Shown: piece by piece, positions 52,860 through 60,851 of the stretch | How the letters are laid out: each line of letters opens with the position of its first letter | Numbering within the stretch: the first letter of the stretch is position 1 | Assembly: GCA_047921395.1 (NCBI GenBank) | Contig: JBLRWH010000005.1 | Coordinates: 11,592-75,591 of the forward strand | Length of the DNA stretch: 64,000 nt | Direction: 5' to 3' | Source: XN24 sp047921395 | GTDB lineage: Bacteria; Pseudomonadota; Gammaproteobacteria; Steroidobacterales; XN24 | The notes under the pieces: generated by a model | Told to the model about the DNA's origin: nothing | The model's input: only the letters and a program-made list of their open reading frames with translations | The model's database searches: none | Program-made: the position numbers and the translations under genes

Positions 52860-53381
52860 TCAGGCCAGCAGCACGTAAACCGCCCCCGTACCGCCGTCCA
52901 CCGGCCGCGCGGAACAATACGCGAGCACGTCGTCACGCATCTGCAGCCAGCGCCCGAGCTTGCGCTTTAGCACGGGCCCCTGGTGTCCCGAGCGATGTCC
53001 CTTGCCATGGATGACCCGTACGCACCTCATGCGGGCGCTGCCGGCCTCCGCGAGGAACTCGTACAGCGCCACGCGCGCCTCGATCGCGGTGTAACCGTGC
53101 AGGTCGATCTCGTCGCGCACGCTGAATTCGCCGCGCTTGAGCTTGCGGAATACCGGCAGGCTCACGGAGGCGCGCCGGAAGCTGAGGTCCTGGCCGGTGC
53201 CGCTTTCCGCCTCCGGATTCATCGCGAGGCTCTCCTCGAGGACGGCGGCCTCGTCGGCGCGACGGAATCGTGCATGCGGCGGCGGGGCAGGTTGGGCTGG
53301 CGGCTCCGCGCGCTCGGGCAGCGGGCGTACCCCCTCGACTGCCTTGCGAAACAGTTCGCGGTCCTCGTCGCTTGGCGTCAT
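52860..53381 (-). CDS. smr: Smr/MutS2 domain endonuclease-like protein
   Basis: A 173-residue protein with a disordered Pro-rich N-terminal third and a C-terminal Smr domain. The domain shows IDLHGYTAIEARVALYEFLAEA and RVIHGKGHRS, the conserved LDLHG and HGKG-type motifs of Smr nucleases, and LGRWLQMRDDVLAYCSARPVDG near the end. In E. coli the related SmrB cuts mRNA at collided ribosomes; YdaL-type proteins have DNA nicking activity. Which applies here is unknown. It is encoded against the flanking genes and diverges from surE. Confidence 0.9.
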   Translation of the reverse strand: MTPSDEDRELFRKAVEGVRPLPERAEPPAQPAPPPHARFRRADEAAVLEESLAMNPEAESGTGQDLSFRRASVSLPVFRKLKRGEFSVRDEIDLHGYTAIEARVALYEFLAEAGSARMRCVRVIHGKGHRSGHQGPVLKRKLGRWLQMRDDVLAYCSARPVDGGTGAVYVLLA

Positions 53382-53446
53382 TGCTGGTTCCTCCCGGGCC
53401 TCACCGGTATAGTAATTGCCATCTGCCAGGGCCGGTTGTCCACCCT

Positions 53447-54202
53447 TTGAAAATCCTTCTCTCCAACGATGACGGCTATCGCGCCGAGGGCCTGCGATGT
53501 CTCGCGGAGCATCTCCGCGACCTCGCGGACATCATCATCGTTGCGCCCGAGAGAAATTGCAGCGGCGCGAGCAATTCCCTCACGCTGGAGCAGCCCCTGC
53601 GCCTCACCGAGGTGGGACCTGACTCGTACTTCGTCAACGGCACGCCGACGGATTGCGTGCACCTCGCCCTGACAGGCCTGCTCGACGATGAGCCGGACAT
53701 GGTCATCTCCGGCATCAATGACGGCGCCAATCTCGGCGACGACGTGCTCTACTCGGGCACGGTCGCCGCCGCGATGGAGGGCCGCTTCCTGGGACTGCCA
53801 ACCATCGCCATCTCGATGGTCTGCAGGGATGCGCGCCGTTTCGAGACCGCCGGCCGGGTGGCGCGGGAACTGGTGAGCCGTGTCCTGGAGCGTTCCCTGC
53901 CCGCCACCACGATCCTGAACGTCAACGTGCCTGACCTGCCGTGGGACTCGCTGGGCGGGTTCGAGGCGACGCGGCTGGGGCACCGCCACAAGGCCGAACC
54001 GGTGGTACGCGGCACGGATCCGCGCGGCCGGCCACTCTACTGGGTGGGCTTCGCGGGCGCCGGGCAGGATGCCGGCCCGGGGACGGATTTTCACGCGATC
54101 GAGTCGGGCAGGGTTTCCGTCACGCCGCTGAAAGTGGACCTGACCAAGCACGAGGACATCGGCCGGATCGAGAGCTGGCTCGGGGATGCGATCCTTGACT
54201 GA
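53447..54202 (+). CDS. surE: 5'-nucleotidase SurE
   Basis: SurE is a metal-dependent phosphatase acting on nucleoside monophosphates and short polyphosphates, important in stationary-phase survival. The 251-residue product begins MKILLSNDDGYRAEGL, with the metal-binding Asp pair in SNDDG, then APERNCSGASNSLTL, VNGTPTDCVHLAL and VISGINDGANLGDDVLYSGT. The start is a TTG; in-frame codons before it include no better start. It overlaps pcm by 17 bases. The surE-pcm-yqaA-nlpD-rpoS order is the well-known stationary-phase block. Confidence 0.95.
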   Translation: MKILLSNDDGYRAEGLRCLAEHLRDLADIIIVAPERNCSGASNSLTLEQPLRLTEVGPDSYFVNGTPTDCVHLALTGLLDDEPDMVISGINDGANLGDDVLYSGTVAAAMEGRFLGLPTIAISMVCRDARRFETAGRVARELVSRVLERSLPATTILNVNVPDLPWDSLGGFEATRLGHRHKAEPVVRGTDPRGRPLYWVGFAGAGQDAGPGTDFHAIESGRVSVTPLKVDLTKHEDIGRIESWLGDAILD

Positions 54203-54860
54203 TCGGCGCGACCATAACGGCATCGGCATGACTTCGGCGCGGACGCGCGAGCGCCTCGTCCAGCGCCTCAAGGAACAGGGCATTTCGGACCCGCGAGTGC
54301 TGGAACGCATCCGCAACGTGCCGCGCCACCTGTTCGTCGACGAGGCGCTGGCCAGCCGCGCCTACGAGGATACGGCATTACCCATCGGCCTGGGACAGAC
54401 CATCTCGCAGCCCTGGGTCGTGGCGCGCATGACGGAGGCGGTGGTCGCCGAGCCGACCCCCGATAAGGTGCTCGAGATCGGTACCGGCTGCGGGTACCAG
54501 ACCGCCGTGCTGGCGGGGATCGTGCCGCAGGTATATAGCGTCGAGCGCATCGGGACCCTGCTGCGTCGCGCCCGGCCACTAATTCAGTCCCTCGATCTTT
54601 ACAACGTTCACTTGCGCCATGGCGATGGCTGGCAGGGGTGGAGCAAGCATGCACCCTACGGTGGAATTCTCGTGACGGCCGCGCCGGAACAAGTCCCGGA
54701 CGCGCTGCTGCAACAGCTCGACGAAGGCGGTCGCCTCGTGATCCCGGTGGGGCCGCGCGGGCGCCAGGAATTGCTCGAGATCACGCGCCACGGCGAGCGC
54801 TTCGAGCGACGCAGCCTTGGCCTGGTCAGCTTCGTGCCGTTGCTCGGCGGGACCTCCTGA
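54186..54860 (+). CDS. pcm: Protein-L-isoaspartate O-methyltransferase
   Basis: Pcm methylates isoaspartyl residues in ageing proteins to start their repair, with S-adenosylmethionine. The 224-residue product has the SAM-binding EIGTGCGYQTAVLAG motif, the substrate segment ALPIGLGQTISQPWVVARMT, GDGWQGWSKHAPYGGILVTA and a C-terminal LVIPVG. ATG 54186 is used; ATG 54228 would remove 14 residues and lies nearer the usual N-terminus (MTSARTRERLVQRL). Couples to surE and yqaA by overlap. Confidence 0.96.
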   Translation: MRSLTDRRDHNGIGMTSARTRERLVQRLKEQGISDPRVLERIRNVPRHLFVDEALASRAYEDTALPIGLGQTISQPWVVARMTEAVVAEPTPDKVLEIGTGCGYQTAVLAGIVPQVYSVERIGTLLRRARPLIQSLDLYNVHLRHGDGWQGWSKHAPYGGILVTAAPEQVPDALLQQLDEGGRLVIPVGPRGRQELLEITRHGERFERRSLGLVSFVPLLGGTS

Positions 54861-55438
54861 TGCGCCTGTTCGGACCGCTTTATGACCGGGTGCTGGGCTG
54901 GGCGGCGCACCCCAAGGCGCGCTGGTATCTCGGTGGGCTGAGCTTCGCCGAATCGAGTTTTTTTCCAATCCCCCCGGACGTCATGCTGGCGCCGATGGCG
55001 CTGGCGCGGCCGGTGGACGCCTGGCGACTGGCCTTGCTCACGACCCTGGCCTCCGTGGCCGGGGGTATGCTTGGCTACCTGATCGGTTATTTTGCTCTCG
55101 ACCTGGTCGAGCCCTGGCTCGTGTCGGTCGGTTACTGGGACGGGTATCTGGAGGTGCATGGCTGGTTCCAGACCTGGGGATTCTGGGCGGTTCTGGCGGC
55201 AGGGTTTTCGCCCATTCCCTACAAGCTGTTCACGATCGCGGCCGGCGCGTTGGGGATGTTCCTGCCTGTTTTCGTGTTGGCATCCATCATCGGCCGAGGG
55301 GGGCGGTTCTTCCTGGTGGCCGGCCTGATCCGGTGGGGCGGGGCGCCGATGGAGGCGCGCCTGCGCCGCAACGTCGAGTTCCTGGGGTGGCTGTTTGTCG
55401 GGCTGCTGCTGGTCGCGTGGTTTGTAGTCCAGGCCTGA
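54860..55438 (+). CDS. yqaA: YqaA/DedA-type inner-membrane protein
   Basis: A 192-residue membrane protein of the SNARE-associated/DedA superfamily, with about four to five hydrophobic segments. GLSFAESSFFPIPPDVMLAPMAL and GFSPIPYKLFTIAAGALGM are the family's paired F..PIP motifs with charged residues inside the membrane. DedA relatives are implicated in flipping lipid carriers, but YqaA itself has no proven substrate. It overlaps pcm and nlpD by single bases, the usual position in this block. Confidence 0.9.
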   Translation: MRLFGPLYDRVLGWAAHPKARWYLGGLSFAESSFFPIPPDVMLAPMALARPVDAWRLALLTTLASVAGGMLGYLIGYFALDLVEPWLVSVGYWDGYLEVHGWFQTWGFWAVLAAGFSPIPYKLFTIAAGALGMFLPVFVLASIIGRGGRFFLVAGLIRWGGAPMEARLRRNVEFLGWLFVGLLLVAWFVVQA

Positions 55439-56178
55439 TGCGTCTCGTGGCCGTCGCTGGCATGGCGCTGGTGCTGGCCGGCTGCGCCGAGCTCACCCGC
55501 TGGGATCCGGAGCCGGCGGGCCGTACGGAGCAATCCGTCCCTGGCGTGCACGTGGTTCAGCGCGGTGACACGCTGGTCAAGATCGCCTTTGCCTACCGGC
55601 TGGACTGGCGTGATCTCGCAGCCTGGAACCGGCTCGGCAATGCCGACCGGATCTATCCCGGACAGCGGATCAGGCTGACGCCACCGGGTGGGGTGTCGGC
55701 CCGGTCCGGCACGGCTCCACCAGTCACGCGGCCGGGGACCACCGCCGGGCGTCCGGCAACGCCGCCACCGCATTCCGCCCCGACACCCCGTGCAGCGCCC
55801 GGACCTGCGCCGAAGTGGCTCTGGCCGTCCGATGGACCCCTCCTATGGCGCTTTGGCGAGAGTCGGCGCAATCCAACGGGGATCGGGATCGGAGGCGAGG
55901 ATCGCTCCGAAATTCGTGCTGCGGCGGCCGGGGAGGTCGTCTATAGCGGGAGTGGACTCATCGGCTACGGGCAGCTTATTATCTTGAAGCATAACGATTC
56001 GTACCTGAGCGCATATGGGTATAACCAGGTGCTGAGGGTTGCGGAGGGGGACCAGGTGAAGTCTGGCCAGGTCATCGCCCTGATGGGACGAGGGCCGGGC
56101 GACCGGCCCCTGCTGCATTTCGAGATCAGGGTCGACGGGAAGCCGGTGGACCCGGCCAGGTTCCTGCCGCCACGCTGA
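55438..56178 (+). CDS. nlpD: Murein hydrolase activator NlpD-like lipoprotein
   Basis: NlpD activates amidases that split septal peptidoglycan. The 246-residue lipoprotein (lipobox LAGC, Cys at about residue 16) has a LysM domain (VHVVQRGDTLVKIAFAYRLD, IYPGQRIRL), a Pro/Thr-rich linker and a C-terminal LytM (M23-like) domain. Two of the zinc ligands of active M23 enzymes are missing: the site normally HxxxD reads NPTGIGIGGED. Only the LHFEIR His remains, as expected for a regulatory, non-catalytic LytM. rpoS follows after 45 bases. Confidence 0.94.
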   Translation: MRLVAVAGMALVLAGCAELTRWDPEPAGRTEQSVPGVHVVQRGDTLVKIAFAYRLDWRDLAAWNRLGNADRIYPGQRIRLTPPGGVSARSGTAPPVTRPGTTAGRPATPPPHSAPTPRAAPGPAPKWLWPSDGPLLWRFGESRRNPTGIGIGGEDRSEIRAAAAGEVVYSGSGLIGYGQLIILKHNDSYLSAYGYNQVLRVAEGDQVKSGQVIALMGRGPGDRPLLHFEIRVDGKPVDPARFLPPR

Positions 56179-56223
56179 GGCGACGCACGCCGTCGCTTCC
56201 CTCGGCCACCAGACAGGGGCGAT

Positions 56224-57255
56224 ATGGGAACGACGCGCGACAAGGGAAAGAGTCGCTCACGGAAAGGCAAGGCAAGAATGCCGCAGATCGCGAGCACCGA
56301 GGGTTCGGCCTTGGAGATGGGTGTCGATGGTGCGGCGGACATCGATGGCGTCAATGCCGTAGACGGTCTCGAGCCTGACGAATCGCTCCCCGACGTCGTG
56401 CAGCACGCCGCCTGCGATGGTGCATCGCCCGATGCCACTCGCCTGTACCTCGCCGAGATCGGCTTCTCGCCGCTGCTGACCGCAGAAGAGGAAGTCTATT
56501 TCTCGCGTCGCGCCCTGCGTGGCGACGAGGCCGCCCGCAAGCGCATGATCGAGAGCAACCTGCGGCTCGTTGTCAAGATCGCGCGCCGCTACATGAATCG
56601 CGGCCTGCCGTTGCTGGACCTGATCGAGGAAGGCAACCTGGGCCTCATTCACGCAGTCAAGAAATTCGACCCGGAGAAGGGTTTTCGCTTTTCAACGTAT
56701 GCGACCTGGTGGATCCGGCAGACGATCGAGCGGGCGATCATGAACCAGACCCGGACCATCCGGTTGCCGATCCACGTCGTGAAGGAGATCAACGTCTTCC
56801 TGCGGGCGTCGCGACGACTCACGCAGGAACTCGACCGGGAGCCGACGGCCGAGGAGATTGCCCGGCTGCTCGACCGGGAGCCGGGCGAGGTGGACCGGAT
56901 GCTCGGCCTGAACGAGCGGAAGATCACTAGCGGCAGCTTCTTGGCCCCGGAGGGCGAGCGTAACTTGCTGGACATGATCGCCGACGACGATGAAGCGGAC
57001 CCATCGAACCAGGTACAGGCCGATAATATCCACATGGTTCTCGAGCACTGGCTCGATCGCCTGACCGACAAGCAGCGCGCCGTAGTGGAGCGCCGCTTTG
57101 GGCTGCACGGTCATGAACGTGCGACGCTCGAAGAGGTGGGTGAGCAGATCGGGGTCACCCGGGAACGGGTCCGGCAGATCCAGATGGACGCATTGACACG
57201 CCTGCGCAGCATCATGGAGAGCCATGGCTTGTCGCAGGATACGCTGCTGGACTGA
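56224..57255 (+). CDS. rpoS: RNA polymerase sigma factor RpoS
   Basis: RpoS is the stationary-phase and general stress sigma factor. The 343-residue protein has a variable acidic N-terminus. Region 1.2 follows (TRLYLAEIGFSPLLTAEEEV), then region 2 (LIEEGNLGLIHAVKKFDPE, FSTYATWWIRQTIERAI), region 3, and region 4 (TLEEVGEQIGVTRERVRQIQ). It lacks the large region 1.1 of RpoD. nlpD directly upstream often carries the rpoS promoter, and the adjacent surE, pcm and nlpD are members of the same physiological programme. Confidence 0.96.
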   Translation: MGTTRDKGKSRSRKGKARMPQIASTEGSALEMGVDGAADIDGVNAVDGLEPDESLPDVVQHAACDGASPDATRLYLAEIGFSPLLTAEEEVYFSRRALRGDEAARKRMIESNLRLVVKIARRYMNRGLPLLDLIEEGNLGLIHAVKKFDPEKGFRFSTYATWWIRQTIERAIMNQTRTIRLPIHVVKEINVFLRASRRLTQELDREPTAEEIARLLDREPGEVDRMLGLNERKITSGSFLAPEGERNLLDMIADDDEADPSNQVQADNIHMVLEHWLDRLTDKQRAVVERRFGLHGHERATLEEVGEQIGVTRERVRQIQMDALTRLRSIMESHGLSQDTLLD

Positions 57256-57274
57256 GTCCGCCGGCCGGTCCGCG

Positions 57275-59377
57275 CTACCAGATGGCGACGCGCTCTTCTG
57301 GCGCGAGCCACATTCCGTCGCCTTCCTTCACCCCGAAGGCCTCGTGGAAGGCATCGATGTTGCGGACGACCCCGAAGACCCGATAGGGCGCCGGAGAATG
57401 TGGCCTGGTCACCAGCTGCTGGCGTAGCGCGTCCTCGCGGTACAGCGTGCGCCAGGCCTGCGCCCAGCCCATGAAGTAACGCTGATCGCCCGTGTAACCA
57501 TCGATGACGGGTGCCTCCCCGTCGCCCCGCGAGAGTCGATAGGCGCGGTGGGCGAGCGTGACGCCCGCGACATCCGCCATGTTTTCGCCGAGGCTCACTT
57601 CGCCGTTGATGTTCATGCCCTCGATCGGCTCGAAGGCGCTGTACTGCTCCACCAGGCGCGCGGCCAGCTCGCGGTAGCGCGCATCGTCTTCCTCGCTCCA
57701 CCAGCCCCGCAGCTGGCCCTTGCCGTCGGTATGCCGGCCCTGGTCGTCGAAACCGTGGCTGAGCTCGTGGCCGATGATGGCGCCGATGCCCCCGTAGTTG
57801 ACGGCATCGTCGGCAGCCGGATTGAAGAACGGCGGGTTCAGGATGGCCGCCGGGAATACAATTTCGTTGCGTGCCAGCATGTAGAACGCATTGACGGTCT
57901 GCGGCGTCAGAAACCATTCGCCACGATCCACCGGTCCTCGCAGGCGCCCGATCATTAACTCGTAGTTGAAACGCCTGGCGCGATGCGCGTTGCCGACCAG
58001 GTCGTCCGCGCGAATCTCCAGCGCGGAGTAGTCGCGCCAATCGTCCGGGAAGCCGATCTTCAGGCCGACAGCATCGAGCTTGGCGAGGGCCTCGGCCTTG
58101 GTCGCTTCGGACATCCACTCGAGCGACGCAATGGATTGACGAAAGGCGCGCTTCAGGTTGGCGACCATGACCTCCATGCGAGCCCGGTGCTCGGGCGGAA
58201 AATGCCGCGCCACGTATTCACGGCCGACGGCCTCGCCGAGCGCTTCGTCGATCAGGTACACGGCGCGCTTTTCGCGCTCCGGCTGTTCGGGGACACCGCT
58301 GAGGGTCCGGGAATGGAAGTCGAAGCGAGCGTCAACGAACCCCTTGTCGAGCAGGGGAGCCGACTGGTCGAGCAGCTTGTAACGGAGGTAGTCCCGCCAC
58401 GTCCCGACGTCCGTCGCCACGAACAGCGTCGCCATGGCCGGAAAGTAGCTCAGCTCGCGGAGGATGATTTCCTCCTGGTCGGCGAGGCCCGCAGCGGCCA
58501 GGAACGCCGGCCAGCCGAAGCCCGGCGCAATGTCGGGCAAGGCATCGACCGCCGTGGGGTTGTAGATCAATTGGGCGTTCCGGCGCGCGGCGCGCGTCCA
58601 GTGCAGTTCGGCCAGCGCGCCCTCCAGCTCGAACACGCGCCGGGCGGCGGCGGCGGCCTCGTCGACCTCCGCTCCGGCGAGCGCGAACAGGCGGGCGATA
58701 TACGCGACATAGGCTTCACGAATTGTTGTCATCGACTCGTTGTCGAGCAGGTAATAGTCGCGATCCGGCAGGCCGAGGCCGGACTGCATGACATACAATG
58801 CATAGCGCTCCGAATCCGCATAGTCGAGGTCAACCCAGTAGCCGAACGGCAACGACTCGATCACGCCCTCGGCCAGCACCGTCCCGAACGCCGCGGCCAG
58901 GGCCTCGTGGTCCGCGATGGCGTCGATCCGCTCCAGCCAGGCGGCGATCGGATCGATGCCGGCAGACTCGATGGCCGCTTCATCCATGAAGCTCAGGTAC
59001 AGATCGGCGACCTTGACCAGATCCGGATCCGAAAGCTCGTCGCGCGTTGCCGAGATGCTGCTGATGATTTCCCTGACTTTCAGTTCTGCCTGCTCATCCA
59101 GCTCCTCGAAGGCGCCCCAGGTCGAAAGGTCCGCGGGAATCTCGTTGCGCCCCAGCCAGCCGCTGTTCACGAACGCGTAGAAATCATCCTGCGGGCGCAG
59201 GCGCGTGGCCGGATCAATTTTCTCGATGCCCGCGATGCCCGCGATGGGCGCGCGCTTGACCTTGCCGGTTGACGCATCCGGCGTGACGGGACTAGCCGCC
59301 CGCTGTGCGGCCGCGGCTTCGGCGCTGCCCAGGCCCGAAAGCACCAGGGCCAGCGCGATACAGGCGGCCGCCTTCAT
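57275..59377 (-). CDS. M13-family zinc metallopeptidase (neprilysin/PepO-like)
   Basis: A 700-residue exported zinc endopeptidase acting on oligopeptides. The signal peptide MKAAACIALALVLSGLGSA leads to a mature protein that starts near residue 22. The peptidase M13_N domain spans most of it (FYAFVNSGWLGRNEIPADLS). The catalytic zinc site is IIGHELSHGFDDQG (HExxH), with the third ligand in SLGENMADVAGV (ENxAD). The C-terminal Trp (VAIW) is conserved in the family. The ATG at 59377 is chosen because the upstream in-frame codons read through a divergent region. It is convergent with rpoS; only 19 bases separate their stops. Confidence 0.94.
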   Translation of the reverse strand: MKAAACIALALVLSGLGSAEAAAAQRAASPVTPDASTGKVKRAPIAGIAGIEKIDPATRLRPQDDFYAFVNSGWLGRNEIPADLSTWGAFEELDEQAELKVREIISSISATRDELSDPDLVKVADLYLSFMDEAAIESAGIDPIAAWLERIDAIADHEALAAAFGTVLAEGVIESLPFGYWVDLDYADSERYALYVMQSGLGLPDRDYYLLDNESMTTIREAYVAYIARLFALAGAEVDEAAAAARRVFELEGALAELHWTRAARRNAQLIYNPTAVDALPDIAPGFGWPAFLAAAGLADQEEIILRELSYFPAMATLFVATDVGTWRDYLRYKLLDQSAPLLDKGFVDARFDFHSRTLSGVPEQPEREKRAVYLIDEALGEAVGREYVARHFPPEHRARMEVMVANLKRAFRQSIASLEWMSEATKAEALAKLDAVGLKIGFPDDWRDYSALEIRADDLVGNAHRARRFNYELMIGRLRGPVDRGEWFLTPQTVNAFYMLARNEIVFPAAILNPPFFNPAADDAVNYGGIGAIIGHELSHGFDDQGRHTDGKGQLRGWWSEEDDARYRELAARLVEQYSAFEPIEGMNINGEVSLGENMADVAGVTLAHRAYRLSRGDGEAPVIDGYTGDQRYFMGWAQAWRTLYREDALRQQLVTRPHSPAPYRVFGVVRNIDAFHEAFGVKEGDGMWLAPEERVAIW

Positions 59378-59473
59378 GAGTTCGTTGTTCAACCGGGATT
59401 CCTCAAATGGCCCGCGAGCGCGGCCCGTCCTGGCAACGAAGTATATAATGCGGTGACCCGCGCCCACGTTCCG

Positions 59474-59845
59474 TCATGGCAGGATCAGCGCGGCGACCAC
59501 GGGTCGATCCTCGTTCACGAGCACGTTGTAGGTCCGGCACGCAGCGGCCGTGTTCATGACCTCCAGGCCGATGCCGCGCCGGGCCAGGGCCGCGAACAGC
59601 GAGGTGTCCGGGAACAGGATGCGATCCCCGGTGCCGAGAATCAGGATCTCCGGACCCAGGGCGAGCGCCGGCTCGAGCGCTGCTTCATCCAGCGCCTGCA
59701 GGTCCTGTACGGGCCAATGGCCGATCAGCTCGCCGGCGCTGAGGATCACACTGCGCGTGATGTACTGTTCGCCGACCCGGATGCCGTCGGGACCGACGTA
59801 GGTCACCAGGTTGGCGGTCGGGTGCCGGTCGAGGGTGAATCGCAT
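59474..59845 (-). CDS. Mth938-like domain protein (NDUFAF3/DUF498 family)
   Basis: A 123-residue cytoplasmic protein. Core motif ILGTGDRILFPDTSLFAALA, then GIGLEVMNTAAACRTYNVLV and EDRPVVAALILP, matches the Mth938 domain shared with the mitochondrial complex I assembly factor NDUFAF3. Function in bacteria is unknown. Upstream in-frame codons read as Arg/Ser-rich and are shadow coding from the opposite gene. It is divergent from the rpfE-like gene, and its stop lies just downstream of the M13 gene's signal peptide coding start. Confidence 0.88.
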   Translation of the reverse strand: MRFTLDRHPTANLVTYVGPDGIRVGEQYITRSVILSAGELIGHWPVQDLQALDEAALEPALALGPEILILGTGDRILFPDTSLFAALARRGIGLEVMNTAAACRTYNVLVNEDRPVVAALILP

Positions 59846-59897
59846 GGGGATACGATAATGAATTTTGACTGCACGACAAGGCACTGAGACACACAGC

Positions 59898-60851
59898 GTG
59901 TTTACCCTGTTCCTGCCCGGGATCGAATCTGCATCGGCCGAAGCCTTGCCGAGAATGCCCGCGCTCGAGCGCTTGCTCGTGCGGGGCCGGGCAAGCTTGC
60001 TGCGGGGATCGCCCTGGGCGTTCCTGGCCGAACTGGCCGGCGGCGACCCGGTGCGCTGGCCGGTGGGGCCGGTCAGTGCGATGGGCGAGCTTGAGGCGCC
60101 GCCGCAGGCCTGCCTGCGCGTCGAACCGCTGGGCGCGGATGCCGGGCAGCAGGGGACGTTCCGGTTGCCCGCGAACAGCCTGGACATCGCGCAGGGCGAA
60201 GCAGACGCGCTCGCCGCCGCCTTCCGGGCGACCCTCGGTACGGACGGGTGGCGCCTGGAGGTTGCGGCAGCCGAGCGCTGGTATCTCGCATGGGAGCCGG
60301 CTCATGCGGATGCCGCGGTGTGGCGGGGTTGTCCCCATCCGGCGCAGTCGGTCGGGGCCGGCGAACGGCCGGCCCCGCCCGAGGCGCCGTTGCGGCGTCT
60401 GGTGTCGGAAGTCGAGTTGCTGTTCCACGCCCATCCCGTCAACACCGCGCGCCGCGATCGCGGCGCGCCGATCATCGCCGGCCTGCATCCATGGGGCGGG
60501 GGCGTCGTGCCGGCGAACCGGGTTCCAGCGGCCTTCAAACCGGCCGCGTCCGAAGAGCCTTATCTCGCCGGGCTGCGGCGCCTGGGCGTGGTGTGCGGCG
60601 AGGCAGAGGAGCGCGCCGTGCGTGGTGCGGTAACGAACGGGGGGATCGCATGGCCGTTTCCCATCGAGACCCTGTCGCGGCAGCAGGTGGCGCGCATCGA
60701 CCAGGACTGGGCCGCGCCGCTGCTCGGGCTGCTCCGGCGCGGCCGGCTGGACGGCGTCCGCATCGTGACCGGGCGGGCCGTTCACGAGACCCGGCGGACG
60801 GATGCACTGCGGGTCTGGCGCCGACCCAGGCCAGTGAGCGGGTGGTGCTGA
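59898..60851 (+). CDS. RpfE-like conserved protein of the recJ neighbourhood
   Basis: A 317-residue protein without signal peptide or membrane segment. It contains LVSEVELLFHAHPVNTARRD and GLHPWGGGVVPANR. This kind of 'H.HPVN..R...G.P....W.WGGG' core is typical of the RpfE-type regulatory proteins encoded beside recJ in Xanthomonas, a group related to phosphoglycerate-mutase-like domains. Its activity is not known. GTG at 59898 and TTG at 59865 are both possible starts, and the former is preferred. The stop overlaps recJ by 10 bases, so the two are one unit. Confidence 0.75.
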   Translation: MFTLFLPGIESASAEALPRMPALERLLVRGRASLLRGSPWAFLAELAGGDPVRWPVGPVSAMGELEAPPQACLRVEPLGADAGQQGTFRLPANSLDIAQGEADALAAAFRATLGTDGWRLEVAAAERWYLAWEPAHADAAVWRGCPHPAQSVGAGERPAPPEAPLRRLVSEVELLFHAHPVNTARRDRGAPIIAGLHPWGGGVVPANRVPAAFKPAASEEPYLAGLRRLGVVCGEAEERAVRGAVTNGGIAWPFPIETLSRQQVARIDQDWAAPLLGLLRRGRLDGVRIVTGRAVHETRRTDALRVWRRPRPVSGWC